Below, in pieces: positions 63,953 through 64,000 of a stretch of 64,000 nt of DNA. The notes under the pieces were generated by a model, which worked only from the letters and a program-made list of their open reading frames with translations, was not told the DNA's origin and did no database searches. Source of the stretch: Pseudomonas fortuita. Lineage in GTDB: Bacteria > Pseudomonadota > Gammaproteobacteria > Pseudomonadales > Pseudomonadaceae. A program made the position numbers and the translations under genes. How positions within the stretch are numbered: position 1 is the first letter of the stretch; each line of letters opens with the position of its first letter. The stretch covers positions 2,583,501 through 2,647,500 of the forward strand of contig NZ_CP114035.2 in assembly GCF_026898135.2 (NCBI RefSeq), in the 5' to 3' direction.

Positions 63953-64000
63953 GGCCGTGCCCCCCCGTTAGCGGCGCCGCGCGCCGCGTCATCCAATGCC
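63949..64000 (-). CDS. FAD-binding subunit of molybdenum hydroxylase, last 16 codons
   Basis: The minus strand reads ALDDAARGAANGGARP then TGA at 63951-63949, overlapping the next ATG. Its place directly before the PaoC-like gene makes it the end of the medium FAD subunit (PaoB-like). The rest is outside the window. Too short for a sequence-based family call. Confidence 0.55.
   Translation of the reverse strand, partial: ALDDAARGAANGGARP

Overview
The window looks like chromosomal DNA of a Pseudomonas of the P. putida group. The evidence is high GC content, dense gene packing with many ATGA/TGATG start-stop overlaps, GTG/TTG starts, a LigD with the pseudomonad domain order (phosphoesterase-ligase-polymerase), and typical pseudomonad stress and catabolic genes. 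No rRNA, tRNA or CRISPR was seen.

Layout. 1-1.5 kb: kup (C-terminal end off the window). 1.7-2.9 kb: a DUF1543 gene and a PrlF/YhaV toxin-antitoxin pair whose toxin is frameshifted. 3.1-4.3 kb: an MFS exporter-like gene. 4.6-20.9 kb: a complete sulfoquinovose (SQ) catabolic cluster of the sulfo-Entner-Doudoroff type known from P. putida SQ1: outer-membrane porin, Na+/solute symporter, sulfoquinovosidase (YihQ type, with the sulfonate-binding Arg/Trp/Tyr), mutarotase, SQ dehydrogenase, sulfogluconolactonase, sulfogluconate dehydratase, KDSG aldolase, sulfolactaldehyde dehydrogenase, TauE exporter, LacI-type regulator, plus an extra MFS carrier and a 2-hydroxyacid dehydrogenase. SQ is taken up, opened to sulfogluconate, dehydrated and cleaved to pyruvate plus sulfolactaldehyde. 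The latter is oxidised to sulfolactate and probably excreted. A palindrome centred on CGTAGCGCTACG occurs in helically spaced pairs in front of all three transcription units and nowhere else that I noticed; it is the likely operator of the LacI-type protein. A-rich AANAANAA motifs near several starts suggest added Crc/Hfq catabolite control.

20.9-24.8 kb: a three-subunit periplasmic FAD gluconate 2-dehydrogenase. 24.9-25.7 kb: a gene graveyard (VOC dioxygenase, epimerase and cyclase remnants). 26-32.5 kb: MgtC, a large CheB-CheR-PAS-kinase-receiver hybrid, MscS, DUF4142. 32.7-36.6 kb: lipoprotein, haem-oxygenase-like iron redox enzyme, HemK-like methyltransferase, YbdK-like ligase and a 45-residue Cys-rich protein. 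36.6-42.9 kb: ku facing a ligD operon that carries an acyl-CoA dehydrogenase, a PIG-L deacetylase, a methyltransferase and a glycosyltransferase, all with 4-nt overlaps.

43-48.7 kb: metallothionein, ybhN-clsB-ybhP-DUF72 and small stress genes. 48.8-53.1 kb: an iron-type ECF sigma/FecR/TonB receptor surface-signalling set. 53.2-61.6 kb: stress genes (PfpI, exonuclease III, sensor kinase, hemerythrin, KGG protein) with two broken genes, an alcohol dehydrogenase lacking its middle and a NUDIX gene cut by an intact IS256-family element with an exact 8-bp target duplication. 61.7-64 kb: a molybdopterin aldehyde oxidoreductase large subunit and the tail of its FAD subunit.
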